Source: Pteria penguin (taxonomy: Eukaryota > Mollusca > Bivalvia > Pterioida > Pteriidae). Taken from it: a stretch of 64,000 bases of DNA. The DNA is taken from assembly GCA_035048485.1 (NCBI GenBank), contig CM068585.1:54307910-54371909 (forward strand). Reading direction: 5' to 3'. The stretch's first letter is position 1. Each line of letters opens with the position of its first letter. The translations under genes and the position numbers were made by a program. A model generated the notes under the pieces. That model saw only the letters and a program-made list of their open reading frames with translations. It had not been told where the DNA came from and made no database searches. Below, piece by piece: positions 1 to 10,737 of this stretch.

Positions 1-415
1 CAAGCCAAGCACCTCATCTGCTGAGCCACACAGTCTCCCAATATCTGCTAAAATTGTGACAAAAATATCATCATAAAACTAGAGTGTTCAAAGGACAATA
101 TGTGACGTCTGATCCACATTTTCAAAAGTGTGACTGGCACAGCACTGACAGAAGGACAGATGTAATGATGGACAAATTTGCCACTTTGTTTAAAGACCAT
201 TCTATCGCGTTATACACGGACGCGGCCATCTTTAGATCACGTGACTATTCGCCATTAAGGTACTGAATATGGCTATCATCAGCCTAGTCTCGTATCATCA
301 GTAAAGGACTTTTAAACAAGTTTACAAATCCTTGCATCAGCTGATACTACCTAATGTGTGGGGTTTTTTTTAATTAAGCTGTTTTGGCGGTTTTGACAGT
401 GACTACAACTTAAAT

Positions 416-451
416 CAGAGACATATATACACATGTGTATATATGTCTCTG
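416..451. repeat. Perfect 36-bp palindrome
   Basis: CAGAGACATATATACACA is followed directly by its exact reverse complement, with no spacer. Related palindromes occur at 5786-5960 (interrupted by an insertion), 32104-32150 and 56803-56830. Confidence 0.9.
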
Positions 452-703
452 CTTAAATACAGACTGTTTGCCATGGGTTGCCTTAGTAACATTACTTTAC
501 AAAACCTAAAACAAACGGAGATAGATTCAGTCTTATCGCTTATAGTGCAAGTTTTTATGAATAATATACTGTTTTGTACTGATCTATTAAAATTAAATTA
601 TTTCAAAGACATGAGTCTCTGATTATTCCCATGAAATTTACTTCAATCCATGTCCCTATGTGGAGTTGTAGCTTGTACTAACAGAAAATGGATTATGTAA
701 TAG

Positions 704-745
704 GTGTTGGTTGGTTGGTTGATTGGTGTTTTACAGCGACCCCTC
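704..745 (-). repeat. Possible SINE 3' tail fragment
   Basis: TTGGTTGGTTGATTGGTGTT followed by a TACAGCGACC-like sequence resembles the tail end of the minus-strand SINE at 23920-24093. No tRNA-like head is visible nearby. Confidence 0.35.
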
Positions 746-2577
746 CGCTACCCCTAAACCTTTCACTGTTTATCTAATTATTTTTGACAAGTTGATTATA
801 CGCAATGGAACAAATGGAGTAGCGGAATAAAGATATGGTTTTAATCAGATTGATACAGCATTCATTACTGAATAAATAACTTAGCTTGGTAACCAACATT
901 TTTGTAAGGCAGGAGAAAAGCTCCTTTTCTTTTTCTTTTTTTCATACTTAAATTTTTAACTGAAATTCATAAAAGACTACAAAAACATTAATTTTCATTC
1001 ATATTCACCGATCAGATCATTCAACTAAACGTTAATAAACACAAATATTGTTTTGACCACTACGCTCAAGGACTCATAAACAAGATTCCTTGCTACGCTA
1101 TAGGTCATTTTTACTATCTCAATAACTTTTTTCAGTACTGTAATGGCGGATACGACCACGACACCTATTGGTAAAGGGCAGATAACTATTGAGTAATTGC
1201 CCAGTAGAATAGTCTATATGCAGTCTGAGTCATCCCCACATATGCATAATTGCATCTCAGTAGCAGAGTCAAACATGCGGATGATTCAGACTACATATAG
1301 AGTGGCAAATTTGACACAGATTGGGAAGAAATGTGTGTTGAGCCTTCAGATGACAGATTGGGGGTAAATTATTATTGCCAATCGTTTGCTTAATATTTAT
1401 TCATCTTAGACATTTGCTCCATTTGATGCCGAAATATGTAGGACAGTGCCAGCCATTCTGTTTATCAAAATTGCAAGTTTACGCAATGTACAGAATTGTG
1501 GCCCTATCATTCATATAGTGCCATGACATGGCTACCATCCAGTGACCTTAATACACGTGACCCTAATACACGTTACATGCAGTGTTCCCTAAGGTGACCT
1601 TTATAAACAGGTTTGACCACAAGTATATACTAACTTGAGTCCATTGCCATAGTCCCAGAAATAGTACTTAGTGTTGATACTTCTATAATCCAGCATGGCA
1701 TTCTCCCCTCTTCTTATTATCTTATCCCATATCACAACTTGGTTTAGTCCCTGAAAAAAAAAATTCACATCAGTGATATGAAATGACTACAGCTATCAGT
1801 AATTTAAGAGCTCCCACTAGTAAAACATTTACTTTTTTTTGGAACTACATGTACAACAATTTTTTGCCTTCTTGATGGGTTCAAGTGGTGGTGCAAACTC
1901 AAGTGGTCAGAGAAATCCACTGACTTTCAGCATGTGCCCTGGCATACCATACCTTCCTGATGTAGTAGTCAATTTAAAATACATGTAAATGAAAATAATC
2001 TTTTTCTAAATCTTTCTATTTCAATGATAGCCTAGCCATAAGACTTTAATGAGGAAATGAGCCTCTATCTTCATCCTTATTTACAAGGTACATCTACTTG
2101 TACCAGTAATTGATATCCAATTTTCACTTATTCACTCTTTTTCTTTTTCTTGATGTATAACTTACATGTACTTTCGTAATGTATAACTTACATGCTCTTT
2201 CATAATGTGTAATTTACCGTACATGATTTTCATAATGTATAACTTACATGTTCTTTAGTTTTGTATTCTGCAGTCAAGTACAAGAACAGCTGTTTTACAT
2301 TCCAGTTGAAAATATTTGTCAAATCTTTGAAAACATTAAGAAAACATGATGTTTAATGTATCTTTTTGAATCATTTTTCTTCAATATCTACGAAATAAAT
2401 ATTAGCTCCAACATTAACATGATTAAAACATTTCTTACAGTATACATGCAGCATGATATTGTAAATATTTATTTGCAAGTAATGGTCGCACATTCAGCCT
2501 TTAGAGATTTAAGTTTGACAGTGACTGAAATCATACGGCAACACTGGTTTTAATTTCAACCAGACAGTTCAGGATTA

Positions 2578-2674
2578 TCATGAGCTTTGCAAAAGGATAC
2601 CAGTGGTCATGTCGAACACAACAAATCCAAGGTCGCTCTTCTCTCTGGCTGCACTGTAATCTGGGACATTCTTC
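2578..2674 (-). CDS. Candidate terminal exon of an unidentified gene
   Basis: On the minus strand a good acceptor (TTGTCTTGTTACTTACAG) ends at 2675, followed by an open frame to TGA at 2578-2580: KNVPDYSAAREKSDLGFVVF and then DMTTGILLQSS. The composition looks like a folded-protein C-terminus rather than random AT-rich translation. The frame also continues upstream across the acceptor to about 2787, so this could simply be an open stretch. No family is recognised, and upstream exons would have to lie at higher coordinates. Confidence 0.22.
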
Positions 2675-4009
2675 CTGTAAGTAACAAGACAAATACAACA
2701 AGATCCATTGCAACAATCAGTGGATTCCAAATACTCCAATATATCTATGAATGAAAATCTTTCTGGCCCAGATCCACTTAACACCATTGTGAAAAGCAGA
2801 CAGATTTGTGCTACATCACTGTATAAACTACCAATAATAATGTTAAATGCTTTTTTCTTTAGTTTTAACTTTGATTCCTGCTTTGTGTCAGCTAAAGATT
2901 ACATGTATTACACTTACATGTATATGATGATGGCATTGACCTGATGCACATGTAATGTACAGAAATCAGGACCTTGGCATTGGACCCACCGAAGCAGTAG
3001 GGAATATTTTACACGCTATACATATAGGTACATCTACATGTACATGTACTGCCATTAAAGTGCCTCAATTTTACTGCTTCTTCCAGAAACAAGACATCAA
3101 GAAGTCATTAGTGAATTCAAACTAAGGATCTCTTGGTCACAAGCCAAGCAACCAAACCATTGAGATAAAATGCTTATGTTAAACTACAGAAATGTTAAAC
3201 ATTAAATTTCCAGCATTGTATAAATAGGGTAAAACCGTAGCCACAAACTTTTGTAAAAGAAAGTGGAAGAGGACATTTTTTTGTACAATGATGTTTACAA
3301 ACTCATGTTAATCATACAAAACAAAAATCACAGCAGTACTACTCTTATTTTCATCACTTTGAAGAATTTACATAAAGGTTGTTGGTCACGGTTGTACCCG
3401 TTTATATTATGCTGGACATAGATAGCCCTATATTTCAAATCGCTGATGCGTATGAGGACTATCTCAGAAGTCCCATATTACAATGTAGGTCAAACCAAGA
3501 TTATTTCACTTGCAGTAATGGTAACTGCCTATACCACAAAAATTTTAACTTTTTCCTTGAATCCACCTTTCGATGTCTCATCCCTGTCCAAGTTAATTTC
3601 TTTTGAGATTCTTGCATGCGACTATTTTTTATGCTGCTGTTTACATGTGCATGTACTGTTGCCACTCGCCAGAATCTCATGTCAACCCTTCTTTATATTA
3701 TTTGGGTTTTTGTGATCTGACAACCACTGTGTACCAAAGATCAAATTTAAAACACTGTATAAACCTCGTTTTCTGTAGATCAGAGTAAGGATTTGTATTG
3801 TTGTTGTTTTCACTTGGACATATATCAGTGTTTTGGAGGAGACAAGGTTTGTGCTATGTTTTTGGTCCTTGGTACACTGGTGTTGTCAAATCACAGAAAC
3901 CTGAATAATATACAGAAGGACTTGTGAGAGTCGGCGAGTGGCAACAGTAAATAACAGCATAATACATGGCCACATGCAAAAATCTTAAAAGACATTATGA
4001 ACAAGCATG

Positions 4010-5155
4010 TGTTGTGGAATTAGGGGTGTGTTGCGGGTTAAAGACTTGGCTACTGGGATGTCTCTTTAGCTCATTCGATAGCGCGCAGGACTGTAAATCC
4101 TGGGTTCCCTGGATCGAGACCAGACAGGGTTTTTTTTTCAGTCCTTTGGGAATGGGGTCGGGTCCCTTGCACTTGGGGAAAATTGCGCGATTTTGTTACA
4201 TTTTGGGAAAGTGTATAAAAAACACCATAAATTAAACATGTACATCAAGATTTTATTAATTTTATTAAGGTTAGTTTTTACAATTTGATTTCTCTGGATC
4301 TCATAGCTTTGAATTTATCAATAACACAAGTAATTTCTGCATCATTAAGCTTTTTATGAGATGTTATCAATTCTTGAAGTCGGACTGGTCACATGACCTA
4401 ATTTGCATCATATTTGTTTGCGGATAACTCTCGGGATTTATCATCGCTCTCTACGAAGAATCTGATATTTTGATTAATTTCTGCAAACTGTGGTCATGTA
4501 GAATACAAAGAAGGAAAGAGAGTCATTCCTCATGAGATTCCTCAATGAATTTCAAAAGTTTTAAAAGTCACTTAGCTCTTGTGCTCAAAATATAATTCAA
4601 CAAAGTTGCATTACGGTCTATGATAAACACCGACTTTATCCCCTAGGTCATCCTCAGAATGTTTCGCAGATGTCACGCTGATTTCGAGAATCGCAAAGCG
4701 AAAGCGAGATGCTAAAACATACAATCCGAACTGGTTATACAAATTACGGAATTATAGTACCACAACGTGTACTGGACTCGAGTAATAGTGTGCATATTAT
4801 GTTTCCTCGTTATCTTGACTAAGCGTTGGTATAAATTATTTCTTTGCTGTTTTTACCGTTTTTGTATGTTGATTTCATTTTTTTTTTTTTTTTTTTAGAG
4901 TTTTGGTTTGGGAATTGGGGTTACTTTTTGGGAAAAAAAGATACTATTTGGTGTTGGGAATGGGTCCGAATAACGGACCCAAATCGAACGGAAAAAAAAA
5001 CCCTGCCAGGCATTCATCCTTCATTGTTCTACAAATCACTTCACTGGCGATGTGGTGTACAATGGGGGCAGAAGCATTTAGTGACCTCTTCCTTGGGTAG
5101 GGTGTACCCAAGCAGGTCTCAGAGACACCAGGAGGGGGTGTGTCTTCCTCCAAAA
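4010..5155 (+). mobile_element. tRNA-Tyr-like SINE, copy 1, split by an insertion
   Basis: Head at 4010-4127 with an exact A box (TAGCTCATTCG, 4067-4077) and a near-exact B box (GGATCGAGACC, 4111-4121). The anticodon-arm-like GGA-CTGTAAA-TCC puts GTA (tyrosine) at 4093-4095. The body resumes at about 4998 (CCAGGCATTCATCCTTCATT) and runs to about 5155. The two halves match the uninterrupted copy at 5174, so 4128-4997 was inserted later. Confidence 0.65.
4128..4997. mobile_element. 870-bp terminal-inverted-repeat element inside the SINE
   Basis: Left end GGGTTTTTTTTTCAG..., right end ...GAAAAAAAAACCC, with weaker inverted similarity further in (AATGGGGTCGGGTCCC against GGGAATGGGTCCG). Flanks CCAGACA and CCAGGCA look like a diverged target duplication. 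The interior (about 4545-4720) is shared with 45950-46150. No transposase frame, so a non-autonomous DNA element. Confidence 0.55.
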
Positions 5156-5173
5156 AACTAATGGGAAAAAGGG

Positions 5174-5370
5174 TGTTGTGGAATTAGGTGTGTGTAGCGG
5201 GTTAAAAACTCGGCTACTGGGACGTCTCTTAGCTCACTCGGTAGCGCACAGGACTATAAATCCTGGGTTCCCTGAATCGAGACCAGGCGTCCATCCTTCA
5301 TTGTTCATCTAAGCACTTCACATGCTACAACTGGAGTAGCAATGGCACAAATTCCTGGGTTAGGTACTGC
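5174..5370 (+). mobile_element. tRNA-Tyr-like SINE, copy 2, uninterrupted
   Basis: Same 5' leader as copy 1 (TGTTGTGGAATTAG), A box TAGCTCACTCG at 5230-5240, B box GAATCGAGACC at 5274-5284, then the body CATCCTTCATTGTTCATCTA. The anticodon loop has changed to CTATAAA, so this is not a functional tRNA gene. Confidence 0.6.
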
Positions 5371-5795
5371 CTTCTATTCTTGGAATGGGATAAATACGAC
5401 TGCAATGGAAGAGCTATTTTATCCCGTCTCTTCCGTTGCAGTCGTAACTAGGAATGGGCTAATTTCTATTGAAACGATGAGCCGAACAGATGCCGGTTGT
5501 TAAAACTAAACTCGGTAAATTCACCAGACTTACACGATTGCTTTTCCCGTTCCCAAATACACTGATGTTTTATGTGAGTTAAAAGCTGTCGTAAGAAAAC
5601 AACAAAACGTCAATCCTGCCATCACACTGAGTGTGAAGGCAAAAATTGTGTTCAATCTGGATAAAAATGTGTTCATCTTCGCTCCGTCGTGAAACCGGAA
5701 GTGGTCGTCAGCTTTCCCCTTTCCCCAGGAGATACTACTTTATGAACCTCTAACGGTTTGTGAACTCCGGATTCCTATATAAGGTAGAGACATAC

Positions 5796-5938
5796 CAGTG
5801 GCGGATTTAGAGCTCCCCTTTCACCACATATTTACGAGTAAAACTCCAGATTTGATACCCAAAATGACCGAGTAGTTTAGTTAATACTTGACTTTCACAT
5901 GTGGGGTCCCCTTTTCAGAAATCCTGGATCCGCCACTG
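5796..5938. mobile_element. Small hAT-like element (143 bp)
   Basis: Ends CAGTGGCGGATTTAGAG and CTGGATCCGCCACTG, flanked by an exact CATAC duplication (5791-5795 and 5939-5943). It sits inside a copy of the AGAGACATAC palindrome. The GGCGGATCCAG-type end is shared with elements near 25000, 44600, 46850 and 60670. Confidence 0.65.
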
Positions 5939-6158
5939 CATACACATATGTATGTCTCTGCATAAAGGAAGTTGATCCATATACATGTATGATAAAAACA
6001 AAAACACTGTTTTTTTTCCACAAATTCCGTGTTCTTTTATATCCTTCTTTAAAATCTTCTTTGCCATAATCAAGGACTTATAATTAAATAAGTTTGTTTA
6101 TAAGTCCTTTCCATAATGGAAGACGATAACATAGAAACACATGAAATTGCCAATATTG

Positions 6159-6653
6159 GTTTCGCCCCGATTCGTGTTCGCCCCGGGTGTTTTCGCCGGT
6201 TTTATATGTGATTTGTGTTGATATACAAATGTTTGTTTTGATGAGAACACCTAAATGATTAATGTTTTGATGGAAATCAAATAAATATTGAATTTTAATA
6301 AACCTGATAAGACGTTGTTATCTGCATTTGACTATGTGTACATGTAAAATATAAAAGTAACTGGTGTCACATGACTATGGCACAAAAAAACAATGTACCA
6401 CATCTGCCATTCACGGATCCAGAAAATCAGAGGTGAGACCAGGTGCCCGGGAGGAGTGAGCGTCTCCTGTTTCGCTATCCACACTCGCCTTGAATGCACT
6501 TACATACAGACGAAACATATATAATTCAGCACTGTATATATACATGAATGTGAACAAACACTGTGATATATAAATGGGGCGAAACCACCCAGGGCGAACA
6601 TGTAACTAATGCGAAACCATCCGGGGTGCGAATACGATTCGGGGCGAAACCAC
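6159..6653. mobile_element. Foldback element with GGTTTCGCCCCGA ends
   Basis: Left terminal GGTTTCGCCCCGATTCGT is mirrored at the right end (ACGATTCGGGGCGAAACC). The right arm has three imperfect GCGAAACCA repeats. No clear target duplication. Its centre (6346-6563) is a module found again at 40687-40904 without these ends. Confidence 0.55.
6346..6563 (+). repeat. Dispersed 218-bp module, copy 1
   Basis: Runs from AAAATATAAAAGTAACTGGT to ATGAATGTGAACAAACACTG. It aligns over its whole length with 40687-40904, and its most conserved part (GTGCCCGGGAGGAGTGAGCG) recurs in part near 55185. Class unknown. Confidence 0.7.
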
Positions 6654-6659
6654 CCGTTA

Positions 6660-8540
6660 CCCTCTAGATGACATACATTTGGGAAAAGTGTTTACTTCAA
6701 ACGATCCGTTTGCTGCTTACATCAAATCAATGGCATTTTCTCAATGTTTGTGGAAAAACATTATTTCATTATATAAAACCGATTAGAACGACAAAATCAT
6801 ATCATCAATGTCACGTCTAAAGGAAGTGACAAATGGACTTAGATAGAGTTGCAAAATACATTAAAGAATCCCTAAAGAAATTATAAACAGTTTTCGAGTG
6901 CATAAAATTTAACTGGAGTTACTTCCCTTACTTTTCCGCCATCTTGGAGGTATATGACTGAACATTTGTAAATAATCAACTATATCGTGTAAGGAATTTC
7001 TCCAATATGAGGATGCCTCTAGAATTTTTGCAATTGTATTTCAATAATAAAATAAAAATAATAAAAATGTTTTCTGAGAAGTGAAAACAACATTCAATAC
7101 AATTGGTATGAATATGAAGCAAAAACTCCTGCTTCACCTCCAAGTTGACAAAAAAATGGAAGTAGCTCCAATTAAATATCGCATTCGAAAATTATCTATT
7201 GGATCGATTGCAAACATTTTATCTTGTGCTAGACTTGTTAGTTGATAGGTAGACTGTCTATAGTCTTCGGTCATCAGTTATCCGCTTCGCTGTCATAAAA
7301 AATAAGAAGAAACGAAAGTTTGTGTTGAAACTGGGTATCCTGCTTTGACAACACCACCAGTTTCAATCAGTCAGTTTGTACAGATAATTCAGTTTTTGTC
7401 TACACGGTTTATGTAGCCTACCGGTGCGTTCTATTCGACCGAGTTTTAAGTTCTGTGACCGATGACTCTCTCTCTCTCTCTCAGATGTTAACATTTTTTT
7501 CTTCACAACTTTTAAGTTCATAATTATTGATCAAATTGTAGTAGTAGAAGAATTTAGGCTTTGGAAAATAGACATAAATCCTTAATTCAGGTTTAATAAA
7601 TTAATCAATGACAAAGTCGGTATTACCGAATTAAACAAATGTAAATTTAACGAAAATGAAATAAAATGTGACAATATACATAATAACACCTCAATAAGTT
7701 TTGTCAACATAAAATATTACAGATTAAAGGTATTCAATCTTTAAAGATAAGAGGATCCTAACAAAATTATTCAAATTTTCTTTCTATTTTATAAACTGCA
7801 ATGGAAATCAAAATCAAATAAGCGGCCTCTAATTTTATCCCTGAAAAATCCTTTAATTAAATTCTTAATAATCCAAAATAAATGTCTCAAAACTTCCTGT
7901 AAAACTCTATATTCAAAACTCAAATCAAAAATCCTCTATCTAAATCTATATCAATATTATGATATCGTATCTAAATCTCGAAAATCATCTTACAAAAATC
8001 AATTCAAAAATATCCACTTAAAATATCTGAGTCCAAATTTATCTAAATTCTAGCTTCGAAAGCATATTTTAATGTCAATAATAAACATATGAAGTGAAAC
8101 AAATTGTTTCAATCCCCCAAGAGATAAACAAAGTGCGTAAATTCGCTTTATATACCCCTAAGGTCACCTGACAGCAAGCCGAAAAGTGTTAAAAGTTTAA
8201 TTTGATTGGTTAAAAGTTAAAGTTCTTATCTAACGAAATGACCTCTATCTGAAATTGGCGGACTTTATGAAACGAGAGCAAAAGATGGAAAGAAAATGTC
8301 TTTAACGGAATAAATGAATTTTAAATTTAAATTTATGAAATAACAACACAGAAATATTCATATTTAGGCACCCTCTACTACAAAATTGTCATTCTCGGTT
8401 GTATAAAAAATACAATGCCATATCGAACACACCTTTCAATTATACTCTTATATAAATATCCTGAAATTGAGAAACCAAATCCAGTGCTTAATTTACAGAT
8501 ATCTTAATTTTTTATATATTTTTTTCAGGGACGATTATAA
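6660..8540. other. No gene seen
   Basis: AT-rich, no plausible exon. A short (TC)n tract occurs at 7464-7484. Confidence 0.55.
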
Positions 8541-8547
8541 CACATCT

Positions 8548-8998
8548 ACGAAAGCCGATTATACTCACTTTCTAAGAAAATTTTTATATATTTTCTCGTT
8601 ATTTCGACATAATTAATTCGTTATTTCGAGATCTTTTCTCGTTTTTTCGAGATAATTAACTCGTTATTTCGAGAACATTATCTCTTACTTCGAGATCTTT
8701 TCTCACTATTTCGAGATCTTCTCTCGTTATTATATAGAAATAATGAGAAAAGATCTCGAAATAACGAGATAATTATCTCGAAATAACAAGAAAAGATCTA
8801 GAAATAACGAGATAATGATCTCGAAATAACGAGTTAATTATCTCGAAATAACGAGAAAAAATCTCGAAATAACGAATTAATTGTCTCGAAATAACGAGAA
8901 CAGATCTCGAAATAACGAGTTAATTATCTCGTAATAACGTAATACCGAGATAATATATAAAAATTTTTCTTAGTAAGTGAGTCTAATCGGCTTTCGTG
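8548..8998. mobile_element. 451-bp foldback built of tandem TCTCGAAATAACGAG units
   Basis: Ends ACGAAAGCCGATTATACTCAC and GTGAGTCTAATCGGCTTTCGTG, flanked by an exact 7-bp duplication CACATCT (8541-8547, 8999-9005). The left arm is a run of CTCGTTATTTCGAGAT-like units and the right arm the same units inverted, so the whole element can fold into one long hairpin with a loop near 8735. No coding capacity. Confidence 0.75.
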
Positions 8999-9019
8999 CA
9001 CATCTGATACGTCAGGGCT

Positions 9020-9063
9020 GTTTTTTTTTTTTTTTTTTTTTTTTTTGGGGGGGGGGGGGGGGT
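9020..9063 (+). repeat. Poly-T / poly-G run
   Basis: About 25 T followed by about 15 G. The exact length is likely to be unreliable in an assembly. Confidence 0.8.
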
Positions 9064-9313
9064 TGTTCGGTTGCATCTTTATATAAAACAAGTAATTCAG
9101 TGTATTTTTATATATGTATTGTTAATTTCGCGACGTATTCTGCAACTACAATAACTTCAACATACGCGCGCACTTTGTGATTGTTATGACGTCATATAAT
9201 TATGACGTGAGTTGCCCACATAAAAGTGCCCACATCGAGAACAATGGATTTGGTAGGTGGCTATACATGCAAACCGTGACGGATTTTAGTGCATGTAGTT
9301 GCGATACTCCGTG

Positions 9314-9445
9314 TGGACCCTTTCACAAAAACTGCGGGACTGACGTCATGAGGGAAGAAATGATCACTGTTCCCACAAAATGACGTAAGACACAATCAAT
9401 ATCTGATTATGACGTCAAAATTTTAAGTTATTGTGAAAGGGTCCA
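9314..9445. mobile_element. Small inverted-repeat element
   Basis: TGGACCCTTTCACAA at 9314-9328 is mirrored exactly by TTGTGAAAGGGTCCA at 9431-9445. The interior has several TGACGT motifs. No target duplication was identified. Confidence 0.55.
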
Positions 9446-9571
9446 TTCCGCAACAGCGCACGAGATGTTTTCATTTATGACGTTAAGCATTGTTTACATG
9501 TTTTTGTCCGATAGTAAACTTTGGAGATGACGTACTAAATCTATGTTTTGAGTTACAGGTATTGGTAATAG

Positions 9572-9748
9572 ACCCTTTCGACGTTACTGCGCGGGACTAA
9601 CATTTTGATTGGCAAATGATAAAGTTTCACATAAAAATTTTGACGTCATTATAAAAATTGATAGCATCTGACGTCATATTGCGTGAACAGTTATCATTTT
9701 GCCAACCAAAATGTTAGTCCCGCAGTACTAAAGTGACGTCGAAAGGGT
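9572..9748. mobile_element. Small inverted-repeat element (177 bp)
   Basis: ACCCTTTCGACGTTACTGC plus GCGGGACTAACATTTTGATT at the left is mirrored at the right over about 55 bp with a few mismatches. Contains three to four GACGTC/GACGTT motifs. Related ends occur in the 9314-9445 element. Confidence 0.65.
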
Positions 9749-9914
9749 TGATCTCTACAACAGCTTTGCCGGTTCGTATTATTTTCACGGTGGCTTTTTT
9801 TTAAATCGATATTTGTTTAGTAATGCTATTAATATAATCATTTAACTACCAGATTCATCCTTGATTTAATTATAATAATTAACTGTAATTTATTTGTGAA
9901 ACATGGAATTTATT

Positions 9915-10112
9915 AATGGGGTTCGCCGCCTGTTATCATCCGGCCGTTAGGCGGCGCCTGCATGTGTACTATGGGTTAGAAACGTCGATTTGAGTTGGCA
10001 ACCTTATGACGTCACAGTAAGATACCATTGATCTTTACGTCATTTTTGTGGGAATATGTTGTATTTCCATCCCTAAATATCAGGACCGCAGTTAATGGCG
10101 GCGAACCCCATT
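9915..10112. mobile_element. Small inverted-repeat element (198 bp)
   Basis: AATGGGGTTCGCCGCC at 9915-9930 is mirrored exactly by GGCGGCGAACCCCATT at 10097-10112. The interior contains GACGTCA and TACGTCA. It lies about 0.6 kb upstream of the PRCP start codon. Confidence 0.65.
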
Positions 10113-10737
10113 TATATGCAGTGGTTACTTATACAGAGAATCGCCACCATATATATCAGGAAAATAAATAGCCTAGGTAAGTTATTAGAAGGCGCATAAT
10201 AGACTTGTTCATTTGAAAGCCTGAAAAACAGCACTGTGTGAATAGATTTAAATAACGTCTTTAGTATCAATCACGTATGTTTTCACGTACTGCATCATTA
10301 GTTCAGAATTATGTAGTTAAATTCGAGTACACTGACATCAAGTTTTCATTATCACGTGATGGCTGATGAACTTCAAATTGTTGGATTATTAGAACTAGTA
10401 AACCTTGATTAACAAATGTAAATCTTATCAATTCAACTTAGTGCTACATTTTCAAAATATCTAGTTCTCAGTGATTCCAGTTAAAACGCCGTGAAACTGA
10501 GACTGGAACTCGAAGTAAGGGTACATTCATTATCTAGCGGTAGTGCATGCAATAATATTTTTTTCAAGTTAGTTAAAGTGTGCTCTTTCTTGTGAATAAC
10601 ATAAGAAAGTCATGCCCACAGAAAGAACAAAACAATAGCTATAAACAACGATAGCAGCTTTGTGGTCAGGTATTTTCGAGTCATTTTAATTTCAGGACGT
10701 TATCTTCGACCTATTTTCATTATCACATGACTTAACA

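Larger units (their letters stand above)
1..2577. other. Intergenic, no gene seen
   Basis: AT-rich sequence with only short chance open frames. Contents: the perfect palindrome at 416-451, a SINE-tail-like run of TTGGTTGG at 704-745, and one arm of an inverted-repeat element at about 796-849 (same arm as at 32436-32767). Confidence 0.6.

Noticed and set aside
4061..4125. Possible functional tRNA-Tyr gene
   Set aside because: Does not fold into a full cloverleaf with a matching acceptor stem, and a second copy shares the non-tRNA leader and body, so it is a SINE head.
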